NCBI RefSeq assembly: GCF_964656455.1
Contig: NC_135718.1
Location: 129,185,093-129,249,092, forward strand
Reading direction: 5' to 3'
DNA length: 64,000 nt
DNA from: Halichoerus grypus
Taxonomy: Eukaryota > Chordata > Mammalia > Carnivora > Phocidae
The notes below the pieces were generated by a model, which was not told the origin of the DNA, did not search any database, and saw only the letters and a list, made by a program, of their open reading frames with translations. Within the stretch, counting starts at the first letter, position 1. Every line of letters starts with the position of its first letter. Positions 23,161-34,019 of this stretch are shown here, piece by piece. The position numbers were made by a program, and so were the translations under genes.

Positions 23161-23389
23161 TCTTTGAGGTGAAACTCATATACCATAAAATTCACCATTT
23201 TATCTGGTTTCATTTTATATGGTGAGACCATACAGTGAGTCTGCGGAGGAACTGACAAGGCAGATAATTGGAGTTCCTGCTCTTGGGGGCACATGCTGCT
23301 TCAAAAGGCAACCCATTCCAGCCTTCTTCTCTGACAACATTGCAGTAAGGACTACATCATGAAGAGCAAGGTCAGATGGGGCCCCTAGG

Positions 23390-23590
23390 TGGAAACATAC
23401 GACCTAGGCTCTGCCATTTACTAGTTCTGTGACCACAGGCAAGGTACTTCTCAATGCCTCAGTTTTCTCACCTTTAAAACGAGCATCAGATATAGTGCCC
23501 GTTCTGTGTTGCTGAGGGAATTAATATATGAGAAGAGCTAAGAAGAGTGCCTGGCTCTTAGTAAGCACAGTTTTATTAAATATTATTATT
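23390..23590 (+). repeat. MIR-like SINE remnant
   Basis: Core order CTCTGCCATTTACTAGTTCTG, AGGCAAGGTACTTCTCAATG and CCTCAGTTTTCTCACCTTTA, followed by a GTGCCTGGCTCTTAGTAAGC end. Confidence 0.75.
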
Positions 23591-24199
23591 ACCCTTACCA
23601 GCCCAGGAGGCCTTTATATAAGCTAAACAATGGAAACTGAGAGAAACGGGGAATTTGGGAACTGAGTACGTGGCCAAAGGAGAATTTGGCGAGGGGAACA
23701 ATTTGCTTCCACCCTTTCTCCCATTTGTAACGAGCTATGGTTGGAAATGAGGTCTTTACTCTTCCTAAAATCATAGTGCTGCTCGGTAACCCCCTTTCCC
23801 ACCTGCACCCCTCTTCCACCTTCACCTGGCTGAGCCAACAGCTCCAGATCCTCAGGCTCTGAGACCCTCTGGTCCAGGCCGTTGCTGTGCGGCAGTCTGG
23901 GCATTATGGTTAGCCCCATTGTACGCGCGCAATAACCAATACAAAGGGTTGGGGCGCTTGAGATTTGATTCCTCTGCTTCCCGGGGCTTTGTCACTCTCC
24001 TTAGCCCCTCCCAGACTGCAAGGTCACCGGCATGGGGCGGTCACTAGGTCACTGTGGGGCACACGCTGCAAGACAGCATCTTTGTTAGCGCGTCTTCATG
24101 GCTTAGTCTGGCCCTCCCCGTGTCAGGTGGGGTGTGTTTTCTGCACCTTCCAGCGGAGGCACTTCTCTCGTCCTCATCCTGTCGGGCGGTGGGGGGGGG

Positions 24200-24860
24200 A
24201 TGGGGGGGGTGCAGTGGCGATGCCTTTCAGCCCGGGACAGCGGAGGATCCCACCCGGGACGGCCTGGAACCGGACCTGCCCAGCGAGGGTGGAGCCGGGG
24301 GAGGAGGGAGAGAGGGCAGGCTGCGGGCGTGAGGGCAAGCAGGTGTCTGGCCCCCTTCCCCCCGGATGTGGGCCGAGGGAGGAGCCCTGGGCCACCCACC
24401 CACGTCCCTCAATCCTCCACCGAGCAGCTGCCTGGGACCTTGAAACTTGACCAAACGCGCTCGCTCCGGCTCCCCTCGTTCCGCTAGGCCGCGGACGCCG
24501 CAGCGGCCTCTCGCTCGGGGAAGCCCCACCTTGGCAACAAGCTGCTGATTGGCTGGCGGGGGAGCAGAGCGGGCCAATCAGAGGCTTCCCTGACGCTCGA
24601 GGTTCGGCCGAGAAGTTTCTAAAAAGGGGAGTAGGGACGGGGGCACTAGGTGGTTGCCGAGCTCAGATGTTCCGCAGGTTGGCTGCGCAGAATGAGGCCT
24701 TTCAGCAAGAGGCGGAAAGGCACTGGGCGGCCAGGCGCGGTCGCTGCGGTGCCCGGAGGCCCTCCCGCCCGCCACCTGCTGCCCGAGTGCCTCGGGTCCC
24801 TAAAGCTACCGTCCTGTCCCTATTTCCCCGACACCCACGCAGCCATTCTTGAGCAAGTCT
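24200..24860 (+). promoter_or_regulatory. CpG-rich promoter-like block, no known gene
   Basis: CpG-dense sequence stands out from its AT-richer flanks. It carries an inverted CCAAT box (ATTGG, 24548-24552), a direct CCAAT box (24574-24578) 26 bp on, a GAAGTTTC heat-shock-element-like palindrome at about 24612-24619 and a TATA-like CTAAAAAG at about 24619-24626. A short open frame (24667-24852, 61 codons, starting MFRRLAAQNEAFQQEAERHW) begins about 45 bp after the TATA-like site. I do not recognise its product, and it may be chance. Orientation is inferred from the TATA-like site. No neighbouring known gene would use this promoter: BTG2 ends 13 kb before it and FMOD runs the other way. Confidence 0.5.
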
Positions 24861-25194
24861 AGAGATTCTGGGTTTCTGAACCTCTACTCCTTCCCGGTCC
24901 TCTTTCCAAAGTCCCTGTAGATGGGGGCATTTATTTCCCCAAGTTCGTTCCCTGGGCCCTCTTCGTTTTCTTCCTGTATGTCTGCGCGCGCTCACCCACC
25001 CTTTAAACCAAATTGACCATCGCTTCATTATATTGTACCTGTTGCACCAGCCTCATGCGCTCTAATACAGTACATATTTTCTGAGGACACATTATAAGTG
25101 TTGTAAGAGAAAGTATCTTGAATAACTTTGTTCCCCCATCCCAACCTACACAAACATACACACACATATAGACTCAAAGGACCTAGCGTGGTAG

Positions 25195-25390
25195 CAACGA
25201 GATTAGGGCTAGAGACAGGTGACCAGGGCTTGACTTCAGCCTCTTCCACTTACTGACTGGGATCTTGAGCAGTTACTCAACCTCTCTGAACCTGTTTCCT
25301 TCCATGAAAAATGCTAATGATAATAACACCTGCCTCCTGGCATTACTGTGACCAAATACGTGGCACATGAAAGTTTACGAGTGATGCTAT
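25195..25390 (+). repeat. MIR-like SINE remnant
   Basis: Shows CTTCCACTTACTGACTGGGA, TTGAGCAGTTACTCAACCTC and TCTGAACCTGTTTCCTTCC in MIR order. Confidence 0.75.
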
Positions 25391-25517
25391 TATGTCAGGT
25401 AGTGATAACAAAGGAATGAGTATTCCTTTCCCACATTTAATCTCAGCCCTTCATTCTTGGTTTGGCTGCTATGGAGAACTCTCAATTTTAGGGACATTTA
25501 AGATTCCTATCTATAAG

Positions 25518-26673
25518 GCTACTATCCAAAATCTATAAAGAACTTACCCAACTCAACACCAAAAAACGAATAGTGCAGTTAAGAAATGGGCAGAAGACAT
25601 GAATAGACACTTTTCCAAAAAGGACTTCCAGATGGCTAACAGACACATGAAACAATGCCCAGCATCATTCATCATCAGGGAAATAAAAATCAAAACCACA
25701 ATGAGATACCACCTTACACCTGTCAGAATGGCTAAAATTAACAACACAAGAAACAACAGGTGTTGGCAAGGATGTGGAGAAAAAGGAACCCTCATGCACT
25801 GTTGGTGGGAATGCAAACCGGTACAGCCACTCTGGAGAACAGTTTGGAGGGTCCTCAAAAAGTTAAAAATAGAATTACCCTTCGATCCAGCAATTGCACT
25901 GCTAGGTATTTACCCAAACAATACAAAAATACAGATTTGAAGGGACACAGGAGCCCCGATGTTTATGGCCGCATTATCAACAATAGCCAAATTATGGAGA
26001 GAGCCCAGATGTCCATTGACTGATGAATAGATAAATAAGATGTGGTAGATACATATATGATGGAATATTACTCGGCCATCAAAAATGAGACCTTGCCATT
26101 TGCAATGACGTGGATGGAGTTGGCGTGTATTCTGCTAAGCAAAATAGATCAGTCAGAGAAAGACAAATACCATATGATCTCACTCATATGTGGAATTTAA
26201 GAAAGAAAACAGGTTAACATAAGGGAAAAGGGGGAAAAAAGAGAGGGAAATAAGACATAAGAGATTCTTGGGCGCCTGGGTGGCTCAGTTGGTTAAGCGA
26301 CTGCCTTCGGCTCAGGTCATGATCCTGGAGTCCCTGGATCGAGTCCCGCATCGGGCTCCCTGCTCGGCAGGGAGCCTGCTTCTCCCTCTGACCCTCTCCC
26401 CTCTCATGTGCTCTCTCTCTCTCATTCTCTCTGTCTCAAATAAATAAATAAAATCTTTAAAAAAAAAAAAGACATAAGAGATTCTTAATGATAGACAACA
26501 AACTGAGGGTTGCTGGAGGGAGGTGGGGAGGGGAATGGGCTAGATGGGGGATGGGCACTAAAGAGAGCACTTGTGTTGAGCAGTGGGTGTTGTATGTAAG
26601 TGATGAATCACTGACTTCTACTCCTGAAAGCAATATTGCGCTGTATGTTAATTACCTAAAATAGAATAAAAAA
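25518..26673 (+). mobile_element. 5'-truncated LINE-1 with nested Can-SINE
   Basis: Contains the end of L1 ORF2 and a carnivore-type 3' UTR ending in AGAATAAAAAAA. The open stretch 25599-25940 carries the typical C-terminal ORF2 block with a Cys-rich knuckle ([18 protein letters not shown]); stops and frame breaks follow, so the copy is dead. It is flanked by a 17-bp target duplication with two mismatches (25501-25517 and 26674-26690). A SINE interrupts it at 26270-26468, which makes the SINE younger. Confidence 0.93.
26270..26468 (+). mobile_element. young Can-SINE inserted in L1
   Basis: Full length from GGGCGCCTGGGTGGCTCAG to AAATAAATAAATAAAATCTTT plus A tail. It is flanked by a perfect 18-bp duplication of L1 sequence, AAGACATAAGAGATTCTT (26252-26269 and 26469-26486). 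It shares subfamily bases with the copy at 63493 (GCGACTGCC, CCTGGAGTCC, CTCGGCAGGGAG). Confidence 0.97.
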
Positions 26674-26690
26674 AGGTTCCTATCCATAAG

Positions 26691-28515
26691 TCAGTATAAG
26701 ACACAGACTAAAACTTAGTATAGGGTCCTGCTTTTAGCCCATGGATTTTTAGCAAGGGAGAGATGTCTTGGCAAGACAGAATTCCTCTTTTCTTCCGGGA
26801 CTTTTCTTTGAATTCCTCTTTCAAAAATTTTACAAAAACAGCATCTGAGGATTTACAATCCATGTCATTTGAATAGGATTTGACATTGTCCTTTGTTTTT
26901 TTTTATGGATTTGTGGAGTGCCCTATCTCATCTCCCCATATACCTACATTAACACCAAGATGATTGTTTTTCTCAAACCCCTCTCCTGAAGCCACCCAGA
27001 GACCCATCTCTTCTGCAGACTTTGCCTCCTCTCAAATACTACACACTGGTACACAGATTTTCTTCAGGGAACAGAGATTGGAAATTCAGTGCTCACAGAC
27101 CCCTGGAGGTCATCCAGTTCTAACACCTGCTGGGCCCTGTTGATGTCTGAAGGGGCTTTTGTGGATGTTGTGCATTGTTAAATGCAAAGGCAATGATGTG
27201 TGGGGGGCACCTCGGTGGCGCAGGATGTTGGGGACAGGGAGGAGGGCAAGGAGCGCACAGCACTGAGGTACAGTTCAATGGGAGGTAGTAGACCCGGGTC
27301 CCAGTGTCGGGTCTATGTCACCAGGGCCAAATCAGTCAAAAGTGGGAGGTCTCAGTTACCCTATCTGTAAAATGGAGAGAATCATACTTGCCTCCTTACT
27401 GGGTAGATATTTTAGGAAAAGAAATAAAGTCACACAGTTGAAAGCACTTTGTATTTTTGGAAAAGGAAAAAAGGTGTGTGTGGGGGGGGTGGGTAATAGG
27501 CTGATAAATCCATTTCATGTCACTGCTTTCACTGGGCCCCAAAGAATATGATCCAACAGGTGCTATTGAAAAACTTGGAAACCAGCTCTGTGCTAACTCT
27601 TGTGGGGTATGTGAAGGAATCATATGACACGATCTCTACTTATAAAGAATTTACCATCTAACAAGGTCGCTCCACTAACACATGAAACATTGGTGTATGG
27701 TACTGACTGTGGGTTTGCAGTGAAGCTTCCTGACCCCAGCCTATCCGACGCTACAAGGAAAGGATTATCTGATGACGTGACTAGGGAGCCAGTAGGTGAG
27801 GGGTGCCCTGCTTGGACCAGCACAGCTCCTGGCCTCTTACTGTTGCCTTTCTGTCCTTGGCAGGGCACGGGGGTCTTACAGACCATCCTCACCGCTGCTT
27901 TCACCAGTGCTGGTGAGTCATGGCCTCATGCCGTGTGACGGGCTTCTGGAGACGTCCATGCATTCACCGGGGTCTGCTCGCCGGCTCACCTTTGATGCTG
28001 CCCTTCACCTACAGTCACGGAGGTTCCCGTTCCTGATACTTCCTCCCCTCTACCCTTCCACTGCCCCTGGTTACAAATGCCATCACAGCTACTGTAACTG
28101 CAGCAGCTGCTCCAGGGGGGACCCGGGGTGGGACACTGGGGTGCTCTTGTCCCCATGCCTTCTTTGCTGGCCAAGACAGGCCACCTCCCTTCCCCCTTCC
28201 ACAGGAGGAAGAAGGGTGCTAGTGTACCCCTTCTAATCCCTACATTTGCCCCAGATAGCCTAGAAAAGATGCAAAGTGCTCGCCTTTTCCCCCAGCACAG
28301 AGGGCTGTGTCCCCTTCGGGGACTGCCCCCAGCCTTCTTGGTTGGGGATGCTGGTCCGCAACGAGGTGAAGGACCGGTTCTGTTGCTCATGCTTGGCAGG
28401 CAGATTCCAGCTCCAGATTTCCAGGGCTGGGCCAGCAGATTTTGGGATTGCTCCAAAAAGGCTCAGCATAACTTCTGAGGAGGAATAGGTCAGTGTAATT
28501 GCTATCATCTTTGAA
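26691..28515. other. intergenic, no gene seen
   Basis: No exon or recognisable mobile element was identified with confidence. Longer open frames on both strands at 27.6-28.5 kb lack motifs. Confidence 0.5.
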
Positions 28516-28519
28516 AATA

Positions 28520-28765
28520 AAAGCTGGGGTATCTTAATTAAAATAAAAATCAATACCAAGTCTCACCCATCAGACTGTCAAAATGACTCAAGTCTGAAGC
28601 AGTATTTGGCACTGTGGGATGTGGGGAAATGGGGGCTCTCATGTACCATCGGTGAGAATGCACATTTTACACCCACTCTGGAGAGCGGGTTGACAACATC
28701 TAGTCGAGGTAAACTGCTCAGACTTCACACTTGGCAGTTCCCTTCTGGGCGTGTACACCAGTGGT
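28520..28765 (+). mobile_element. old LINE-1-type fragment
   Basis: Phrases such as ATCAGACTGTCAAAATGAC, GGCACTGTGGGATGTGGGGA and ACCCACTCTGGAGAGCGG resemble the terminal part of ORF2 of old mammalian L1 elements. The fragment is heavily decayed. Confidence 0.5.
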
Positions 28766-28769
28766 TCTT

Positions 28770-28840
28770 AACTGGTGGTGCTTTCGGCCCCCAGGGAATA
28801 TTTGGCAACCCCGGAGACATTTTAGATTGCTTTGTTTTCT
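28770..28840 (+). mobile_element. MER20-like DNA transposon fragment
   Basis: CAGTGGTTCTTAACTGGTGG, then CGGCCCCCAGGGAATATTTG, then GGAGACATTTTAGATTG resembles the MER20 (hAT-Charlie) end as I recall it. Confidence 0.45.
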
Positions 28841-29082
28841 ATTTATACCAACCCAGAAATATGTCCCCTTTCTTTTCCTCTGTTGTTTGGTGCATATGTG
28901 ATGTCTACCTTGAATTGTTTTTGTTGTCATCAGGGTGTCATCCCCAGGACCTGGTCTGTGGTGACTGGGTCTTAGTGTTTGTCTGATAGTCCGTCCCCAA
29001 GGCCCTGGAAACATCTGTCTGACATCCTCTATGAAGCTCTTTTAGTCTGCCTTCAGGAAGTCCCCTTTAGATGAAATAATGG

Positions 29083-29425
29083 ATTGAATAGTGTGGCCCC
29101 CAAATTATTCATGTCTGTCCAGAACCTTAGAAAATGGTCTTATTTGGAAACATGGAATTAGTTAAGGATCAGGATGAGATCATTATGAATTAAATCCAAT
29201 GACTAATGTCCTTATAAGAAGAGGAGAAGAGATAGATATGGAGAAGGACATGTGAGGATGGAAGTAAGCAGAAATCGGAGTGATGCTGCCATAAGCCAAG
29301 GAACAGGGGAGCCACCAGAAGCCGGAAGCGGCAAGGAAGGATTCTTCCCTAAAGCCGTCAGAGGAAGCTTGGCCCTCCTGGCACCTTGATCCTGGCCTTC
29401 TGGCCTCCTGAAATGCAAAAGAATG
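29083..29425 (+). repeat. MLT1-like MaLR solo LTR
   Basis: Contains GGATTGAATAGTGTGGCCCC, TGTCCTTATAAGAAGAGGAG and CACCTTGATCCTGGCCTTCT in the order typical of MaLR LTRs. There is no internal coding region. Confidence 0.65.
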
Positions 29426-29453
29426 AATTAATTTTAAAAAATTGTTTCACGCT

Positions 29454-29612
29454 GGGGCGCCTGGGTGGCTCAGTTGGTTAATCATCTGCCTTTGGCTCAG
29501 GTCATGATCTCAGGGTCCTGGGATCGAGTTCCACATCTCCTGCATTGAGCTCCTCTGACGCCCCTCCCCTCCACTCGTGTTCTCACTCACTCTGCTCTCT
29601 CTCTTTCTCAAA

Positions 29613-29643
<31 letters not shown>

Positions 29644-29645
29644 AA
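29454..29645 (+). mobile_element. Can-SINE, diverged body
   Basis: Intact head (GGGGCGCCTGGGTGGCTCAG) with a body carrying substitutions and short losses, ending in an expanded (AAAT)n tail. No clear target duplication was found. Confidence 0.9.
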
Positions 29646-30711
29646 GAAAATGTGATCATTGAGGCCAATGAGAAATGCCCAATGAGAAATGCTTTTCATA
29701 CTTCCAAGGTGCCTGTGTGCTGAGAGCCTCCACGTGTGAGGATGGGCCGGGAAACACCACCCGACACTTGCACTGAGCTGGAGTCACCAGGGCTGCACTG
29801 AACCCTTGCCCATTTGCCATAATGCCATCCCCCATCTTCCTGGGTCACCTTTACTCCTGGGCTTCGAGCTGCTTGTACCCTGCCACCCTGACCACATAAA
29901 TCTGGTTCTATTTTGGGACTTGGGTTTTGTGGCTCCTTCCTTGGAATAGCTTTCCCTACACCTTCCTATAAAAACTGCCCTTGTTGGCCCTAGTATCTGA
30001 CTCAGATCAATGTCCGGAGACGTGGGGACTATTGGAGTACAATGTTTACTGCTGCCGGGTTGCAAGAGGATTCGGCACTAACCCTACCTGCTTTCGGATG
30101 CTTTTGCTTACGTAGGTAGGTCTTCTTACCTCCTCTTGGGACTCTGCCCCATTTCCTGTTATGATCTCTAAAACTGGGTCAAGTGTAATTCTGTTCTTTC
30201 TCCTCTAAGTGTAGCTGGCAACCCAGACACCCAGATGGAACTGCTCATTTAACTTGAGCATTTGCAGTTTCTGTTGAAGCGCGGCATGACCGGGCAGCGT
30301 CTGCTTGATCCTTTTGTCCATTTCAGCCTTTCTGGGCCACATGTGGCAGCCAGGGACCTAGTTCAGTCTCTCGTGTCAATCCTTCTCAAACCACCCGTGG
30401 GCTCTGTCCCCAGGGCATTGTCTGGTTTCCAGGAAGGATTGTTGCTCTGGAGACTCAGGCTGCCATGGGATTGATCAATGTGTTTGCTCTTGTTGGGCAC
30501 AACATGGTGGCCCGGGGCACCCCAAGGGCTCAGCCAGTGGTGGGAGCCAGGTCTGCCAGCTTCCATCCGTCTGTTTGAGGCAGAGGACTTTCTGGGAGAG
30601 TCCGAGGTCTCCCCAGGATGCTGAATCTCCTGAAGACACACCCTACTCATTTCTTCCTCTTAAAACAAATGAAGAGACATTTTGTCCATACACTTCATTC
30701 AGCACTTAAGT
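29646..30711. other. intergenic, no gene seen
   Basis: No coding exon or recognisable element was identified. Confidence 0.5.
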
Positions 30712-30795
30712 CTCAAATAAATAAATAAAATAAAATAATAATAAAATAAATAATAAATAAATAATAATAAAATAAATAAAATCTTAAAAAAAAAT
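30712..30795 (+). repeat. AAAT/AAT-rich expanded SINE tail
   Basis: TCTCAAATAAATAAATAAAA opens a mixed AAT/AAAT array ending AAATAAATAAAATCTTAAAA. This is the Can-SINE 3' end without its head, so it is a tail-only or 5'-truncated copy that expanded into a microsatellite. Confidence 0.7.
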
Positions 30796-30839
30796 GTTTC
30801 AAGGGTTCTCAAATTAACTGTCTTTTAAATGGCTAAGCA

Positions 30840-31520
30840 AAATACATGTTAGTTACTGTTGTCTTCACCAAACTCCACAGCAAGTAGGAGGAGAGCTTCG
30901 CATCCATTCTTTTGTTATTAAATGCACTAACTATTGACCTTTGCTGGCTCGAGGTTTTGCACACAATAAACATTTCTTGAGTGATTGAGCTATGCTCATG
31001 GAAGACCATATACACCTTCTTTTCTTGCCTTTCTTCTATGATCCATCCTTTTGCCTATCTTTGCAGAGCTTAACTTAGAAGGGGTCTGGGAACTTGGATG
31101 AGAAAATACTATATCTTGATTTTTCACACAGCTAACCGAAATGTAACATTCCCCACAGTTACAAAGGTAACAAGCCACTGCGGTATTAACGGTCCCTGAG
31201 GTTTTGTCACCAACTGAAATCACAGGTATTTTTATGTCACATTGCAATTATTGAAAAGAATTCAAAATGCCATTTATGCTCATCAGTACTTCCAAATGAC
31301 TGTAGTTAGACCTATTGCTAGATCTTGCCATTTGTTGCATCAATAAACAAACATATATATTTTCTATTTTGATAACTGTATTCAGTGCAACTGGGTTCCT
31401 TTGGAATCCTATGTATTTTATGTCCTTAAAAACATCTTGAGAAGAGGTCCATAGTTTCACTAGCCAGCCAAAGGGGTCCACAGCACACAAAGGTCAAGAC
31501 TCCTTGGTTACACCGTGCCT
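30840..31520. other. AT-rich intergenic stretch, probably an ancient repeat
   Basis: No gene is visible. In reverse complement, CTGTGGACCCCTTTGGCTGG and the following AT-rich sequence resemble an old interspersed repeat whose name I cannot give reliably. Confidence 0.35.
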
Positions 31521-31754
31521 TCTGGTTCCTTGATTTTTTTTTTTTGTCAGTGTCCAGTGGAGGCGAGGACCAGCTGATGAGAGCAGTGGGGAGAAAGGAG
31601 TGAATTGAAGCCTTAAAGTTTTCAGAAAAAGGCTCTGATGGTGCAAAGTGAGATGCTGCCCACTAGTGGCTGGAAGTCAGAACTGCGAGATTGAATATAA
31701 GGCACACCTTTAAGAGGTTTGGGGTGCTGATTCTTGGTACTTGGGTCTGAAATA

Positions 31755-32165
31755 AGAGAAACATTGAAAGTATAGATTGCGCTGGGCAGCATAGACATTT
31801 TAACAATGTTTATTCTTTCGATCCGTGAGCATGGAATGTTTTTCCATCTTTTTGTGTCTTCAATTTCTTTCATGAGTGTTCTGTAGTTCCTAGAGTATAG
31901 ATCCATTACCTCTTTGGTTAGGTTTATTCCGAGGTATCTTATGGTTTTTGGTGCTATTGTAAATGGAATAGTTTCTCTAATTTTTCTTTCTCCAGTTGCA
32001 TTGTTAGTGTATAAGAAAGCAACTGATTTCTGTGCATTGCTTTTGTATCCTGCCACATTACTGAAATTGCTGTATGAGTTCTAGTAATTTGGGGGTGGAG
32101 TCTTTTGGGTTTTCCACATAAAGTATCATGTCGTCTGCAAAAAGAGAGAGTTTGACTTCTTCTTT
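31755..32165 (-). mobile_element. internal LINE-1 ORF2 fragment
   Basis: On the minus strand it encodes typical L1 ORF2 text ([20 protein letters not shown], then [20 protein letters not shown]) and, upstream, the stretch corresponding to GACGACATGATACTTTATGT. Both ends are truncated and frame breaks are present. Confidence 0.88.
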
Positions 32166-34015
32166 GCCACAGAGGCAGTGGGCAGTTTTACCCCTGCCCA
32201 CATATCACTATCGGATTCCTCGTTCTCCGCTCCAGCCATCTTCGCTGTCATTCATTGACTCAGAAGCTTCCTCCCACTTAAGGAATTTACACACGCTTTT
32301 ACCTCTCCTGCACCACCCCTCCCACCTCTTCATCTAGCTAACGGTGCTCTCCCTCCTTATCTACTATCTATCTGCCCCTGAACTGCCAGGCTAGGTCAGC
32401 CTCCTTGATAATCCTCATGCAGACCCATGCTCATGTCCTTCACAGCCCTCTCTCAGTTTGTAATGACATGGTCCCCACCCCCAATTTTTTTTGTTCCATG
32501 TTTGTCATTGAACTAGACAGTAAAGCCCGCGAGGCAGGGGCTGCCTGCTTTCCTTCTCTGTAGTAGCCTCAGTGTCTGCCCAAGGAAACTCGTGCATTGA
32601 GGAAGAGTACATTTCAGTTGGAAAATTCATAAAGGGCCTGTGAATGCTAGCAGAACGGAGTTCGGTACATCAACAGTCGAGTCAGATGGCCTTCCTCCAC
32701 CTATAGCACCCCGGCTACCACCAAGGCCTCTCTGTGTTCCGAGTACGTGGAGACTTCAGGCCCAGCGCAGGAGACACAGTATAGCAAAACTGACAGGCTA
32801 GAGGTCAGATCCTGGCCTCGATGCTTCCTTCCGGGGTGATCTCAGTATCTCTGGGCCTCAGTTTGCCCATCTGTAAAATAGTGAAAATACTAGTACCTAG
32901 GACATAGAAGGGTTAAGAATGCTAATGAAGGAAGGAAGGTACAGTACCGAGCACATAATAAGAACTGACCAAATGGTGACCCAAAAGAAAGCCAGCTGAG
33001 CCTGAGGGATCGCCCACTCTTGCTCCCCTCTTGAGAGGCACTGGATTTAGAAACCAGAGGAGCTTTGCAACAGGATGGGGCCTGGCTCTGGATTCTTTCC
33101 CCTGCTCTGTCTTGGTTGGGATGTTTCGGAGAGGCAGAGGATTCTTCCTTGCAGCTTGGCTGGATCCCCGGCTATGTGTCCGTTTCTCCACCTGCTTCAC
33201 TCGGCATCTCTGTGCACGTGTGCTGGACTTACTGTCCCTGAACAGTGGTTGAAGTTGTGATTTCCTTCCTAACTTTTTACCCCCTCCCATTCCCGCCTAC
33301 TTCTTGCTCCAGAGAAGAAGAACTGAGTTCGTTTACTCTGGCTAAAGATGGAGTTGTAACTCTGGAAGCCGTCTCGGCACAGAATTTCACAGAATATATT
33401 AGTGAATATATTCTGTAAGTAATATATTCAGCTCAATAAATATCAGTTGTGGTGATTTCCCTATTAGAAAATAGCGGACCGTCCCCAGCGCCAGTCTAGT
33501 CCGCCCCCCTAACTTCTATAACATCTGCTAAGCACCTGGCACTTCGAGGCTTTCCGGAGAGATTGGATGAAAGAGCAGAGGCTGAAGGCTGCGGCTTTTC
33601 CCCAGCTAGGCTGCATCGTCTTTCACTACCCTCAGTTCTGCACAGTGGCCAGTAGAGGGCAGGAGCAGTTAAGACAACAATACTCAGGACCCGCCAGCCC
33701 CAGAATTCCTGGCTTGAGGAGGGAGGATGGCGGAGGGAGAAAAATGTTAACAAGGACTGAAAAAACCCAATTGTTCTTTATCTCCTGGGGACCAAATGGA
33801 AGGAAATGTGTAGCTAGCGGGATGGAAGTTAGACTTCAGGAAGAACTTCCAGAACACAAAGTTTGTTAACTAGAACTTTTATACAGGTGATCCCTTAGGT
33901 ACAACTGTGCAAGCAGAAAAGATGAGAAAGGGAGCTCTTCCAGTCCAAGGCCTATGTGACCCACCAGGTCCCCTTAAAGTAACCCTTCTGAGTGTGCCTT
34001 AAATGACTCCATTCT
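32166..34015. other. intergenic between a LINE fragment and the FMOD 3' end
   Basis: Holds a MIR-like remnant at about 32790-32960 (CTCAGTTTGCCCATCTGTAA) and a perfect hairpin at 33389-33416. No gene was recognised. Confidence 0.5.
33389..33416. repeat. perfect 12-bp inverted repeat
   Basis: Arms ACAGAATATATT and AATATATTCTGT are exact reverse complements around the 4-nt loop AGTG. A further partial copy, AATATATTCAG, follows within 10 bp. Confidence 0.9.
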
Positions 34016-34019
34016 TGCA

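Noticed and set aside
22944..23294. Phe/Leu/Ser-rich and Lys/Glu/Arg-rich frames
   Set aside because: They translate the CTTT microsatellite.
26270..26345. tRNA-like sequence with A- and B-box regions
   Set aside because: It is the tRNA-Lys-derived head of a Can-SINE, as in the other copies; no true tRNA gene was seen.
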